Shown: positions 6,814 through 15,153, numbered from the stretch's first letter. The stretch: DNA of 22,915 nucleotides from a bacterium (GCA_021814835.1 JAKAHO010000006.1:1-22915), one strand, 5' to 3'. Notes: a model not told the origin generated them from the sequence alone. Made by a program: numbers and translations.

Positions 6814-8343
6814 ATGCTCAAAGTACAAAATATATCGAAAAGCTACGGGACTGAGCCCGTGCTCAACAGGATTTCTTTCGTAATCAATAGGGGAGAGCGG
6901 GTCGGCCTGGTGGGACCAAACGGAATAGGGAAGTCCACACTACTGAGAATCATTTCGGGGATTGAGAAGTCGGACGGAGGAGATGTACACCTGCAGAAAG
7001 GCGCGCGCTTGGTTTATATGCCACAAAGCGAGATGCGCGACGCGTCTCCCAATCCATTGAATGGTAGTAATAGTAAGGGGAATGCATGGAAGTTGGTTTC
7101 TGATTTGCATTTAAACCACCTTGATTTGAAGAGGGACCAAACACACAATAGTGGCGGCGAAGCTTCAAAAATAAAACTTGCAAAAGCATTGTCGGAACAA
7201 GCTGACATGTATGTTTTGGATGAGCCCACAAATAATCTTGATTTTCCCGCACTTCGTTTTCTTGAAAGAGCAATTGCGAATGACTCAAAGTCCGCGTTTC
7301 TTGTTGTATCGCACGATAGAGAGTTCCTAGATAGGATTGTAAGCAGAATTTTTGAGATAGACGAGTTTTCACATTCCATAAAAGAATACACCGGCAATTA
7401 TTCGAATTATGAACGTGAGAAAAAACTGGGCAGAGAATTAGAATTCAAGCGATGGGAAGAACAACAAAAAGTAGTTACGCGTCTTGAAAAAAGTCTGGAG
7501 GAAAAGAAGCTGTGGGTAGCAAAGGGGAAAAAGGGGCCAAAGATTACGGACAATAACAAGCTTGGGAGGGGTTCCGCAAAAGATCGGTCAAAAGTACACG
7601 GAGGTGCCACTAAGAATATAGAAACAAGATTAAAAAACATAGAAATCGCACAGAAGCCGAGAGACCGCTGGGAGTTGCATTTCGATGTCTCTCCGCTAAA
7701 ACGTTCGGGCGATATTGTAATGCGCGCGGTAGGTATTGAAAAAGAACTCGGGCGCTTCCATCTCGGTCCTTTGTCATTCGAAATGCAGTATGGGGAACGA
7801 ACGGCAATTTTGGGTCTAAACGGAACGGGTAAAACAACCTTGCTTAACCTTTTAATGGGAAATATCGTTCCTGATGCGGGTGAAATAAAAAGGGGATCAA
7901 AAGTGGATGTTGGATTTTTGGAGCAAATTCCCGTCGCCAGTGATGAAAAAATACTCGACAAGTTCAAGTGTGGAACAGGTCTCCAGGAAACAGAGGCAAG
8001 AAAATTGTTACATAAGTTCGGACTAGGCGAACATGATGTGTATAAGCCGTACACCGTATTGTCACCAGGAGAGAGAATGCGCCTCGAAATTGCCGGATTT
8101 GTAGCAAGGGGAGTAAATTTACTCGTTCTCGATGAACCAACGAATAATCTCGACCTCGAAGCAATCTACGAGCTTGAAAAAGTTTTGAGCGGGTTTACCG
8201 GAACATTGTTGGTAGTGACGCACGACAGACGATTCCTAAAAAATATCGGGATAAATCGATTCTATGTTTTGGCGGGGGGCTCGTTGAAAGGCGTCGCTTC
8301 ATTAGGGGCATACGAAGAGTCATTCAGTGATTACCGCGCATAG
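6814..8343 (+). CDS. ABC-F family ATPase (ribosome-associated, EttA/Uup-like)
   Basis: A cytoplasmic protein of about 509 aa with two ATPase domains and no membrane segment, the ABC-F plan. Domain 1: Walker A GPNGIGKST (34-42), signature NSGGE (112-116), Walker B VLDEPTNNLD, His167 switch. Domain 2: Walker A GLNGTGKTT (334-342), signature LSPGE (Ser417), Walker B VLDEPTNNLD (Asp440-Glu441), THDRRF. The charged, Lys-rich linker between them (about 195-290) is where family members reach the ribosomal P-site tRNA. ABC-F proteins adjust stalled or antibiotic-bound ribosomes; translation factor and antibiotic protection cannot be separated here. The ATG at 6814 (MLKVQNISKSYG) matches the family N-terminus; an in-frame ATG at 6775 would add 13 residues. 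It lies 100 nt after the ABC exporter. Codon use is AT-rich. Confidence 0.92.
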   Translation: MLKVQNISKSYGTEPVLNRISFVINRGERVGLVGPNGIGKSTLLRIISGIEKSDGGDVHLQKGARLVYMPQSEMRDASPNPLNGSNSKGNAWKLVSDLHLNHLDLKRDQTHNSGGEASKIKLAKALSEQADMYVLDEPTNNLDFPALRFLERAIANDSKSAFLVVSHDREFLDRIVSRIFEIDEFSHSIKEYTGNYSNYEREKKLGRELEFKRWEEQQKVVTRLEKSLEEKKLWVAKGKKGPKITDNNKLGRGSAKDRSKVHGGATKNIETRLKNIEIAQKPRDRWELHFDVSPLKRSGDIVMRAVGIEKELGRFHLGPLSFEMQYGERTAILGLNGTGKTTLLNLLMGNIVPDAGEIKRGSKVDVGFLEQIPVASDEKILDKFKCGTGLQETEARKLLHKFGLGEHDVYKPYTVLSPGERMRLEIAGFVARGVNLLVLDEPTNNLDLEAIYELEKVLSGFTGTLLVVTHDRRFLKNIGINRFYVLAGGSLKGVASLGAYEESFSDYRA

Positions 8344-8516
8344 AGAACTGTATTTGTTCTTGGAATTAGGCATCGAAATTAGGTTAAGGGGTCTTAATAA
8401 TTGGGATAAATGGCTCCTTGCGGAGCACAAATCAAAGGCCTAATATACGGGTGTCGAGAACAACCAAAATTTTCTACAATATGGGAGGTATCAATCACCA
8501 GCCATGCAGGAATTAT

Positions 8517-9179
8517 ATGGAAAAGTCGACAGCTCTTTCTCGGTCGGTCTCAGAGGCTTATTCGTCTCTCTGGGATGCAAACATAGGAATCGAAGATATA
8601 ATATTGGCCGAACTTAGTCACAAAAAATCAAGTTCATATAATGCGGTACTCGCATCTCTTGAGCATTCAGTAGATAGTTTGGGGCGTGCAGATAATGACT
8701 TCAATCAGCTTTTGCAAAAAATGAATCAACTGCACTTTGATTTGAAGCCCGCTACAATAAACTTTAAGCACATAACAGAGCAGTGGGAGCAAGATGGATT
8801 TATAAAAAACGATGTATTTTGGCAGGAGATAGTTGCCTTGTATCGTGAGGGCGGGTTCCGTAATGCTATTGGTACCCTTCAGAATAAATTTATTGCCGTT
8901 CGCAATGAGACTCGAGAATTATTGGGGGTATTAACGCATCACAGACAATCTGTTGCCGAGGGCTCATTTATGATCGATGTCGAAGAAAATAAAATTCCCT
9001 TGAGACAATATTTTGCAAAAACACTCACATGTTGGGACGGGGCTCTGAGTTTATTCCGGTATTCCTCGCTTATTTCAACGGAGCTGTATCTGCAGGATAT
9101 GGGATACCCCTCTCTTGTCGACGGAGTCAAATCGACAAGCAATTCACGCGTGCGTATACCTAAATCTATCGAGGTATAG
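8517..9179 (+). CDS. Uncharacterised 220-aa helical protein
   Basis: Not recognised. The ATG at 8517 is preferred because AGGA lies 5 nt upstream (8508-8511) and TACAAT at 8475-8480 is a likely -10; the open frame extends upstream to a TTG at 8418, but that would place the promoter inside the gene. The predicted protein is soluble and mostly helical with charged and amphipathic stretches (for example SLEHSVDSLGRADNDF), and without signal peptide, metal motif or nucleotide motif. A terminator follows directly. AT-rich codon use is shared with the ABC-F gene upstream. Confidence 0.65.
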   Translation: MEKSTALSRSVSEAYSSLWDANIGIEDIILAELSHKKSSSYNAVLASLEHSVDSLGRADNDFNQLLQKMNQLHFDLKPATINFKHITEQWEQDGFIKNDVFWQEIVALYREGGFRNAIGTLQNKFIAVRNETRELLGVLTHHRQSVAEGSFMIDVEENKIPLRQYFAKTLTCWDGALSLFRYSSLISTELYLQDMGYPSLVDGVKSTSNSRVRIPKSIEV

Positions 9180-9193
9180 AATATGTTAAGTCC

Positions 9194-9214
9194 AACCCCC
9201 GCTTTGCGGGGGTT
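9194..9214 (+). terminator. Terminator hairpin between convergent genes
   Basis: Nine-bp stem AACCCCCGC / GCGGGGGTT with loop TTT. The following T-tract is weak (GTCATTTCAT). It sits between the 220-aa gene and the minus-strand gene ending at 9240. Confidence 0.65.
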
Positions 9215-9239
9215 GTCATTTCATAATTACTTTTGAAGA

Positions 9240-9689
9240 CTACCGGATTATCTGAATGAGGGATGCGTCAACGACTTGCGTGGTGCGGATATTCGAATCG
9301 GTCCAGTAGCGCACTTCGTCACCCGCCTTGATATCCGAAAGTTTTCCGTCTTTCGTCGTGCCGCCCGTCGCAAGCGTTACGATTGCAATCTTCGTATTTT
9401 TCGTAACATTGAGCCCAGTCGTGAGTTTTTTTACTGGGGTGCCGTCAGTGTGGGGGAGATAGTCTGCGGGGTCATTTGCTTCAACATTGACCAATGCGCC
9501 GAAGACTCCCGTGACTGTGCCGCCGCTATTATTAATGACATCGGGCGGCTTCGGATAGTACTTCAGTATTTCATTCTGCTGTGAAAGCTCCGCTTTTTGC
9601 GCCTGCATAGTGGTGTAAAGGTAATATCCTCCCGCAACGACGAGAACGATGATCGCGATTACCCCGAGCACGATGCTTGTTTTCTTCAT
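9240..9689 (-). CDS. Membrane-anchored 149-aa protein with a small beta domain
   Basis: The N-terminus has two Lys then a hydrophobic helix (about 5-26), giving a single membrane anchor with the rest outside. After a Gln/Lys-rich spacer and KYYPKPPD comes a beta-rich region starting GTVTGVFGALVNVEA and running to the end (GDEVRYWTDSNIRTTQVVDASLIQI). The layout 'strand, embedded turn, NTKI...DIKAGDEV' resembles DUF5666-like OB-type domains, which is a weak assignment. The start is supported by an extended -10 (TGC-TATAAT) 8 nt upstream, so the mRNA is leaderless. Function unknown; an envelope-associated role is likely. Confidence 0.75.
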   Translation of the reverse strand: MKKTSIVLGVIAIIVLVVAGGYYLYTTMQAQKAELSQQNEILKYYPKPPDVINNSGGTVTGVFGALVNVEANDPADYLPHTDGTPVKKLTTGLNVTKNTKIAIVTLATGGTTKDGKLSDIKAGDEVRYWTDSNIRTTQVVDASLIQIIR

Positions 9690-9697
9690 ATATAAGG

Positions 9698-9706
9698 ATT
9701 ATAGCA
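9698..9706 (-). promoter_or_regulatory. Extended -10 promoter, leaderless type
   Basis: Minus strand TGC-TATAAT, then 8 nt, then the ATG of the gene starting at 9689. Consensus -10 and extension; no clear -35. Confidence 0.65.
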
Positions 9707-9772
9707 AACCACATTTCCTCATACCGAGAAAAGGGGCGTGGATAGTAAAGAATTTGAAATGAAGGATAGGGG

Positions 9773-9800
9773 TTGACGGAATACGGGGGAATAGTAATTT
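9773..9800 (+). promoter_or_regulatory. Sigma-70-like promoter of the 71-aa peptide gene
   Basis: TTGACG (9773-9778), 16-bp spacer, TAATTT (9795-9800). AGC at 9807 lies 7 nt after the -10, as at 2571 and 15189. Confidence 0.55.
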
Positions 9801-9809
9801 TAATGCAGC

Positions 9810-9825
9810 ACCCCAATTTCGGGGT
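9810..9825 (+). other. 5'-end mRNA hairpin touching the Shine-Dalgarno site
   Basis: ACCCC-AATTTC-GGGGT. The predicted transcript begins AGCACCCC, so the hairpin lies at its 5' end. AGGAGG starts at 9826, directly after it. Confidence 0.45.
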
Positions 9826-9838
9826 AGGAGGTAGCACA

Positions 9839-10054
9839 ATGCCATGGAAGACGAGCAAGGAACACCCCACGAAGGGGAGCGGTGAGTACAAGGAGCTGCT
9901 CGGCAAGACGCACACCGACACGTACCACGTCGATGACGAGGGCAGGCGGGATCGTCCGCGCAGCGAGGACCTCAAGGTCTCCGGACCGAAGTACGAGCCG
10001 TCGATGACGGACATCCACCCTCCTTCCCCTCCGAGCGACTCCAACAAGAAGTAG
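9839..10054 (+). CDS. Small hydrophilic peptide (71 aa) of unknown function
   Basis: Not recognised. The ATG at 9839 follows a perfect AGGAGG (9826-9831) by 7 nt; the open frame runs further upstream but without an ATG that has this support. The peptide is very hydrophilic, rich in Lys, Asp, Glu, Ser and Pro, with no Cys and no membrane segment; it starts MPWKTSKEHPTK and ends PPSPPSDSNKK. It is probably unstructured. 61 of 71 codons end in G or C, like the genes at 2606 and 16426. No terminator follows directly, so it is probably co-transcribed with the 89-aa gene at 10094. Position and leader suggest the same class of gene as the 51-aa peptide; no function can be assigned. Confidence 0.65.
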   Translation: MPWKTSKEHPTKGSGEYKELLGKTHTDTYHVDDEGRRDRPRSEDLKVSGPKYEPSMTDIHPPSPPSDSNKK

Positions 10055-10093
10055 CCGGGCGACCTGAGTATGTCTATAAACTGCTCGCACTAT

Positions 10094-10363
10094 ATGCGCA
10101 TCACACGAAGCCACACTTATATAAAGGAATCTTCAAAACATCGCTGGGATGAGAAAAAACTCGCGCGGGTTGTTGAGATCGCGGAAGCGTTGCGTCGTTC
10201 CGAACTCGTCTCTTTCTGGCTTGAAGAGGCGGCGAAAGAATCGGAACGCTCGTTCGATGCGTGGTTTCATGCGTTGCAGAACTTTTCCAAGCAGGACATA
10301 ATTGACATCATAAACGAGATTGGACCCGAAGCGGGGGAGCGATTCATTAAACGTTTCGGATAA
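10094..10363 (+). CDS. Small helical protein (89 aa), uncharacterised
   Basis: A short basic N-terminus (MRITRSHTYIKESSKHRWDEKK) followed by amphipathic helices (LARVVEIAEALRRSELVSFWLEEAAKE and later QDIIDIINEIGPEAGERF). No membrane segment or known motif. ATG 10094 is preferred because TATAAA lies at 10075-10080; an alternative ATG at 10070 adds eight residues. A good terminator follows 8 nt after the stop. It may be co-transcribed with the 71-aa peptide gene. Confidence 0.6.
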   Translation: MRITRSHTYIKESSKHRWDEKKLARVVEIAEALRRSELVSFWLEEAAKESERSFDAWFHALQNFSKQDIIDIINEIGPEAGERFIKRFG

Positions 10364-10371
10364 CACTAAAT

Positions 10372-10396
10372 CCTCGCGTGAAGCGAGGCTTTTTTA
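10372..10396 (+). terminator. Intrinsic terminator
   Basis: CCTCGC / GCGAGG stem (10372-10377 with 10383-10388), loop GTGAA, then C and a T-run (10390-10395). Confidence 0.85.
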
Positions 10397-10424
10397 TTCA
10401 TTATATACACGCGCAGGGGAGACC

Positions 10425-10557
10425 TTGACAAACCGCATGAATACTTGACTTTTCACAATAAATGTAGTCTAGTGACCATAGAATCCTTACCAATCTATGA
10501 GTCCCCACAAGGACTCAACGCTACACATTCCGTGTAGCCTCCAACAAGAAAGGAGGG
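10425..10557 (+). promoter_or_regulatory. Structured 5' leader of the lipoprotein gene
   Basis: Two -35-like boxes, TTGACA (10425-10430) and TTGACT (10445-10450); no strong -10 is evident (TAGTCT at 10465-10470 is the best match). The leader then forms two hairpins: GAGTCC/GGACTC (10499-10516) and GCTACAC-ATTCC-GTGTAGC (10520-10538). A strong Shine-Dalgarno, AGGAGGG (10551-10557), lies 7 nt before the ATG. The second hairpin and AGAAAGGAGGG resemble the leader of the gene at 2606. Confidence 0.5.
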
Positions 10558-10564
10558 AACCCAC

Positions 10565-11530
10565 ATGTTCCCTAACACTCAGAAGTTTCTCGCGGTTCTC
10601 GTCCTCTCTCTCAGCATTCTCGCGTGCGGCGGCAGCCCTGACAACAACGGGCCGACTGGCCCCGCGGTGACCGCAGTCGACCCGAGCTCCGGCTCGTTCA
10701 ACGGCGGGACGGCAGCGCTCATCTACGGTTCCGGCTTCAAGACCGGTGCCACGGTGACCTTCGGCGGCGTCCACGCCACGGTGCAGACCATGACCGCGGA
10801 CAACATCTGGATCTCCGCCACCCCTCCCCACGTCCTCGGCGCGGTGAACGTGGTGGTGACGAACCCCGATGGCGGCATCGGCACCTGCGTGAACTGCTTC
10901 ACCTACATCGAAGCTCCCGTGGACATCGCCCGCAGAGTCCTAGGCAGCAACAATGTCTTCGGTATCGAGGAGAACGAGAAGTACTTCGGTATCACGCTCT
11001 CCGCGGCCGACAAGGCGCAGTACTACAACACCTACACTGAGGCGACGCTCACGGCGAAGAAGGACACGCACATGCTCGTGCTCGTCCTCCCCGGAGTCTC
11101 CATCGCGGACCTTCAGGCGAAGCTGCCCGCGGGTACCATCGCGTTCTGCGATGCGTGGAATGCGAGCCAGCTCGCGTTCGGAAAGATGCGCGCAGGTTCC
11201 TGGCATCTCATTCGCAAAGACCCCGCTCCTGGCTCGCTCGGTTTGCTGCAGAGTCAGCAGTTTGGGAAGCTTGCGGGGGTACCCATTGAGGCGCCACCAG
11301 AGGCGCTCACGCTGGTCTACGCCATGGCGGGGCACTACCTCGCAACGGGCGAGGTGCTCATGCCGAGCATCTTCGGACGCACGCTGGACAACACCGCTCC
11401 CGGCGGTACCAACCTGATGACCGCGTTCGTTGGTGGCAATGCGTACGGCGCGGCAGTCGGCATCTGCTCCGATTGGGGAGAGATCGCCAGTCCGGTTATC
11501 GGCATGGCCGCCGAGTGGTATCCGCGGTAA
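10565..11530 (+). CDS. Lipoprotein with IPT/TIG domain and a second unknown domain
   Basis: 321 aa. The N-terminus is a lipoprotein signal: short polar start, hydrophobic core (FLAVLVLSLS) and lipobox I18-L-A-C21, so Cys21 should be acylated. A flexible linker (GGSPDNNGPTGP) is followed by an IPT/TIG Ig-like domain (about 34-115: VDPSSGSFNGGT..YGSGF..GATVTFGG..). The remaining 200 residues form a separate domain with blocks such as KKDTHMLVLVLPGVSIADL and LTLVYAMAGHYLATGEVL; I recall similar blocks in uncharacterised Patescibacteria proteins but cannot confirm it. Codons are mostly GC-ending, especially in the first two thirds, unlike the secreted-protein genes downstream. It is monocistronic with its own leader and terminator. 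Probable role: surface-exposed adhesion or envelope protein. Confidence 0.8.
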   Translation: MFPNTQKFLAVLVLSLSILACGGSPDNNGPTGPAVTAVDPSSGSFNGGTAALIYGSGFKTGATVTFGGVHATVQTMTADNIWISATPPHVLGAVNVVVTNPDGGIGTCVNCFTYIEAPVDIARRVLGSNNVFGIEENEKYFGITLSAADKAQYYNTYTEATLTAKKDTHMLVLVLPGVSIADLQAKLPAGTIAFCDAWNASQLAFGKMRAGSWHLIRKDPAPGSLGLLQSQQFGKLAGVPIEAPPEALTLVYAMAGHYLATGEVLMPSIFGRTLDNTAPGGTNLMTAFVGGNAYGAAVGICSDWGEIASPVIGMAAEWYPR

Positions 11531-11559
11531 GCGGAGGACTCCGTTCCTCAAGAAGTTTG

Positions 11560-11588
11560 AGCCCCTGGCAATCCCAGGGGCTTTTTAT
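11560..11588 (+). terminator. Intrinsic terminator of the lipoprotein gene
   Basis: AGCCCCTGG / CCAGGGGCT stem (11560-11568 with 11574-11582) and a T-run. Confidence 0.9.
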
Positions 11589-11638
11589 TTTGCAAACTTT
11601 TCGAAGTGGATAACGTGGACTTTTTTCCAAATATGTTT

Positions 11639-11647
11639 TGTTATACT
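11639..11647 (+). promoter_or_regulatory. Extended -10 promoter, leaderless type
   Basis: TGT-TATACT, then 7 nt, then the ATG at 11655. The transcript would start at the ATG. Confidence 0.65.
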
Positions 11648-11654
11648 AATCTCA

Positions 11655-12425
11655 ATGAACAAATTCGTGAGGGTTGCAGGAATAGCAGTCGCATCCGTCC
11701 TCGTGGTCGCGGGAACGGTGTGGGCGCAAGCAGGCCTCCCAGCAGGCCTCCCGGCAGGCTCCCAGTGGAAACCGCCACAGGGAACTTTTCCTAATATGTC
11801 CGAGATTACAGTACCCATTGATACAGGTGATATTTCTCAAGATCGAGGAGGCACGATTGATTTTTCGAAGTCGTCTTCGACAAGTTATTCGTTAAAATTT
11901 CCAGATTTGAAGGGGGGTATTATTGTTGCGGGTGCTGGTCAACTTCCCATTTCAGGAAACTTGAGTTTTGTTACGGGAACTCAGAGCGGCATTGTGTTTA
12001 CCGATGGCTCATATCAGACATCTTCAGGAAAATTTCAGAGTGCCAAGTTTTGCCGTGTGGTTATACAGCCCTACAACCCTGGAAATGGATACGATGTGAT
12101 GCCGACCGGACCCGTATATGACACGGTACCCGCGCGCGATTCGTGGAAGGTGTCGGATTGCATCAACTACGCGAAAGATATGGTTCCTGCGGGCTCGGGC
12201 TATACCTACCCAGTAATGATAGGGTGTGAGTATCCGAGTGGATTCGGATTCGGCGCACCGTCAGCAGCGGGATACTATGACCCGACCACGCTTCCGATGA
12301 ACTGTGGATGGGATGTGCCGCCTCCTCCGCCTCCTCCCGTCGGCACTCCTCTTCCTCCAGATAAGCCGACCTGCTATTTCAGGCAGAATCTTCATTTCTT
12401 CTCGACTTACTGCAACATTCCTTAA
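11655..12425 (+). CDS. Secreted protein of unknown function (256 aa)
   Basis: A Sec signal peptide is clear: MNKFVRVAGIAVASVLVVAG then TVWAQA, with cleavage probably after Ala24 or Ala26. The mature protein begins with short GLPAG repeats encoded by an imperfect 12-bp tandem repeat (about 11729-11762), then a Ser/Thr/Gly-rich beta-type region, five or more cysteines in the second half (for example FCRVV, DCINY, GCEYP, NCGWD, TCYF, YCNIP), and a proline stretch near the C-terminus. The even set of Cys suggests disulphides outside the cell. No recognised domain. ATG 11655 is fixed by the signal peptide and the adjacent promoter; the frame is open upstream to 11430 but that part overlaps the lipoprotein gene. 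Confidence 0.8.
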   Translation: MNKFVRVAGIAVASVLVVAGTVWAQAGLPAGLPAGSQWKPPQGTFPNMSEITVPIDTGDISQDRGGTIDFSKSSSTSYSLKFPDLKGGIIVAGAGQLPISGNLSFVTGTQSGIVFTDGSYQTSSGKFQSAKFCRVVIQPYNPGNGYDVMPTGPVYDTVPARDSWKVSDCINYAKDMVPAGSGYTYPVMIGCEYPSGFGFGAPSAAGYYDPTTLPMNCGWDVPPPPPPPVGTPLPPDKPTCYFRQNLHFFSTYCNIP

Positions 12426-12444
12426 TTGGAAAATAGTTAGACAC

Positions 12445-12475
12445 AAAATCCCCAACTCTATGAGAAGGGGATTTT
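12445..12475 (+). terminator. Terminator hairpin overlapping the next promoter
   Basis: AAAATCCCC / GGGGATTTT stem (12445-12453 with 12467-12475) with an inner CTC/GAG pairing. The 3' arm's T-run runs straight into the extended -10 of the next gene. Confidence 0.7.
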
Positions 12476-12483
12476 GCTATACT
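12475..12483 (+). promoter_or_regulatory. Extended -10 promoter that fixes the start at 12491
   Basis: TGC-TATACT, then 7 nt, then ATG at 12491. An in-frame ATG at 12485 lies one base after the -10 and would normally not be in the transcript. Confidence 0.65.
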
Positions 12484-12490
12484 AATGTCA

Positions 12491-15064
12491 ATGGCAAGAA
12501 AATATTTTGTATTCGGTGCAGTGCTCGGCGTGGCGCTCACGATTAGCCTCGCATTGCCCCAAACTTCTTTCGCGGGAGGAGGAGTGCTACCGACGCCCTC
12601 GCCAACGTGTAATACTGCGGCAACATTTATTGCGACGCCGTCTTCCGCGTGCGCAGTGAATTTGAGCGGCTGGGTGAGACAGGTTCAATTTTACAAAGCA
12701 TCAGGAAGGGGAACAATCGATCGTTGTGTTACCGCCTCCAGTGCGATAACGGTAACGCGCACACCGACAAGCGGCGCCGCGAGTACATTTACTCCTACTT
12801 TTCCGCCGACCACGTACGTCGATATGGGGCTGACGCCGGGGACGGCCTATTCGTATACCGCAAAAGGATTAGCACTCAATGGCGCAGTAACAAATGCAAC
12901 GCCAGCATCGGTAACAACTCCCGCGCTGCCCAATGCGCCGAGCGTGAACACGCTTGTTGCGGGAGAACAGGGGGGCAATATGATAATCGAAATGGTTCCG
13001 AGTGCTGCGGTGTCAACATACGGAGGATACACGCTGACGCGTACGGCCGGATATACGGGGACCCCGCAAACATTATTTGATGGAAACTGGTCAGGAACGT
13101 CCGCCGCGTATTCCGACAACGCATATAGCCCGTCAATGGTAAATACATACACGGTAAAGTTTTTTGAATCTGACGCGAATTGCGGAGCGGTTAAAAATAT
13201 ATCATCTCCTGCGATGGTTACCGTTCCGGGCGTTGCGACGAACCTCGCAACATCAGTGGCGACCGGGACGGCGCCCTCAGTGAGTCTTTCGTGGACCCCC
13301 GGAATGGGGCAGACGTATGCGGAAATCTACAAACAAACAGGCATAGGCGCGTGGACTTTATTGACGACCGTTACGGCGAACACATACAAAGACACAAGTG
13401 TGGCCCAAGGTATGTCTTATGCTTACAAGGTGCGGGCGGTTGCTAAAATTGCGGGCAATTCAGGATATGCGGGCTTTACTGCGCCCGTGAATGCGGCGAT
13501 TCCCGTAACTCCTGCGGCTCCCGCGCCTGCACCGGCGCTTAACTTTGCGGCGAGGGTGGTGTATATAGGCACCTCAACGGCAGATATTAATTTCACGTGG
13601 AACAATATTCATCCCAGTTTCGCCTACAAGGTAGAGCTTGCCACATCTTCGATGCCGTCAGGATTTAAAACGGTAGCAAACATGGGAGGATCGGCAGCGA
13701 CAAGCGTGTTGGCAAATGCTTATGCGTATGGCGTGCCGGTAGGGGGCACGGCTCAATTCCATGTAACAACGCTCGGCGTGATGGACTCGTCGCCGCTCAT
13801 AACTGTGAATTTGGACACGAAAACTATTGTGAAAGGAACTGCGTGGACCAGCGTGACGGGTTGGATAAGTTTGAGCTGTGAAACAAAGGGCACCGATTGC
13901 ACGGCCAATAAATACAATGTATCGATAGGCGCGGATAACGAGGTGCGTGGCGCGGCGTGGTCGGCGGGACTCGGTTGGCTTTCATTCAACAAGGCGGATC
14001 TCACGGGCTGTCCCTCTGGTGCGTGTGTTGCAAAACTTGACCCCGCAAAGAACATGCTTGTCGGTTGGGCGAAGTTTATCGGCACGGGGCAATGGTTGAG
14101 CCTGAACAGCACGCCAGCAACAGTGGGAACCGAAGCGCCGGCGCAAACCGCGGCCGCATCGGATATTTGGAGCACCTTTGTTTCGGCGGGAAGTTTCAGC
14201 AGTCCGATTGGATTCATTAACAAAGTTTCCGCAACGCTGGGAGTGGCAATGAATACCTTGCGGGCGTATGCGCAGGGAGGCATGGTAACCTACGGGCTTA
14301 CGTATGCTCCCGCGACCGGCTTGGTGGGAGGTCAGGCATGGGGAGGAGATGTCATCGGCTGGACGGATTTCTCCGGTCTCTCGGGGGTCCCCGCGGCGCC
14401 CGTCGTTTCCAATGTGACGATTGAACAGGGGGCGATGATTAACCCCGCGCGCACGGGCGGAACATTCTGCGATGACGACCCGTACTACTCAATCAACTGG
14501 AGTTACGCGAACACGGGCGGCGCGACGCAGAAGCAGGTGAGGGTGACCGTGTACAACGCAAGTTCAGGCGTGCCCTATGCGACAACAACAAGCACGGGCT
14601 ACACGCGGTACAATCTCTTTGATCCGATAAATATCGTCGGAAAGAATAAATCATTTACTGTGGGCATAAGCGCGTTCGACGGCGCGTCATGGTCGACCGA
14701 AGTGATGAGTAGTGCAACGACTTCGCCCTCGCGCTACTATCCGCTCGTGAATTTCACGTGGAGCCCGACGCCTGCAAAGACGGCGTGGCCCATTAAATTC
14801 GACGGAACAGGAACAATAGATCGCTCGGGTGGTACGAACCCCTCATCCGGATGGACGTGGCAGTGGATATTCCCGCACGCGACAACCTCGACTGATCCGA
14901 CAAGTCCGACGGCTACCGCGATATTCGATCCGGAGACGGCATCGTCAACGGACGCAGTGTCGCTTACAGTAACGGATGGCGGATACGCATGCGTGCTGAA
15001 ACAGCAGGTGCTCGGCAATACGGGTGTGCAGCCGAAGAAGATTCGCGACATCAAGGAGCGATAA
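12491..15064 (+). CDS. Large secreted multidomain surface protein (FnIII, GWISF-type repeats, PKD-like)
   Basis: 857 aa. Signal peptide: MARKYFVFGAVLGVALTISLALPQTSFA, cleaved probably after Ala28. Several FnIII-like beta domains follow, the clearest at about 245-340 (VSLSWTPG..TYAEIYKQTG..YKDTSVAQGMSYAYKVRAVA). Around 435-620 there are four variants of an 'AW...GW(I/L)SF' repeat (GTAWTSVTGWISLSC, GAAWSAGLGWLSFN, and two looser ones), a feature I associate with Parcubacteria surface proteins. The C-terminal 100 residues look PKD-like (VNFTWSPTPAKTAWPIKFDGTGT...VSLTVTDGG). No sorting signal or membrane anchor at the C-terminus. Likely an extracellular adhesion or surface-layer type protein; the role in host contact is an inference. 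ATG 12491 is preferred over 12485 because of the promoter. Confidence 0.85.
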   Translation: MARKYFVFGAVLGVALTISLALPQTSFAGGGVLPTPSPTCNTAATFIATPSSACAVNLSGWVRQVQFYKASGRGTIDRCVTASSAITVTRTPTSGAASTFTPTFPPTTYVDMGLTPGTAYSYTAKGLALNGAVTNATPASVTTPALPNAPSVNTLVAGEQGGNMIIEMVPSAAVSTYGGYTLTRTAGYTGTPQTLFDGNWSGTSAAYSDNAYSPSMVNTYTVKFFESDANCGAVKNISSPAMVTVPGVATNLATSVATGTAPSVSLSWTPGMGQTYAEIYKQTGIGAWTLLTTVTANTYKDTSVAQGMSYAYKVRAVAKIAGNSGYAGFTAPVNAAIPVTPAAPAPAPALNFAARVVYIGTSTADINFTWNNIHPSFAYKVELATSSMPSGFKTVANMGGSAATSVLANAYAYGVPVGGTAQFHVTTLGVMDSSPLITVNLDTKTIVKGTAWTSVTGWISLSCETKGTDCTANKYNVSIGADNEVRGAAWSAGLGWLSFNKADLTGCPSGACVAKLDPAKNMLVGWAKFIGTGQWLSLNSTPATVGTEAPAQTAAASDIWSTFVSAGSFSSPIGFINKVSATLGVAMNTLRAYAQGGMVTYGLTYAPATGLVGGQAWGGDVIGWTDFSGLSGVPAAPVVSNVTIEQGAMINPARTGGTFCDDDPYYSINWSYANTGGATQKQVRVTVYNASSGVPYATTTSTGYTRYNLFDPINIVGKNKSFTVGISAFDGASWSTEVMSSATTSPSRYYPLVNFTWSPTPAKTAWPIKFDGTGTIDRSGGTNPSSGWTWQWIFPHATTSTDPTSPTATAIFDPETASSTDAVSLTVTDGGYACVLKQQVLGNTGVQPKKIRDIKER

Positions 15065-15067
15065 TAG

Positions 15068-15103
15068 AAAATCCGCCTCTCTCACGGGAGGCGGATTTTT
15101 ATT
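15068..15103 (+). terminator. Strong intrinsic terminator
   Basis: Twelve-bp stem AAAATCCGCCTC / GAGGCGGATTTT (15068-15079 with 15088-15099) and a T-run. Confidence 0.92.
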
Positions 15104-15153
15104 TGTGCCAACGTAAGTATGGGTAGACAAATATCGAAGTTTATTTTCTAATA

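Noticed and set aside
8405..8427. Hairpin GCTCC/GGAGC as terminator of the ABC-F gene
   Set aside because: The stem is only five bp and no T-run follows.
10940..11551. 203-codon minus-strand frame and a plus-strand frame within the lipoprotein gene
   Set aside because: GC-rich codon use opens shadow frames; the lipoprotein frame has the signal peptide, SD and terminator.
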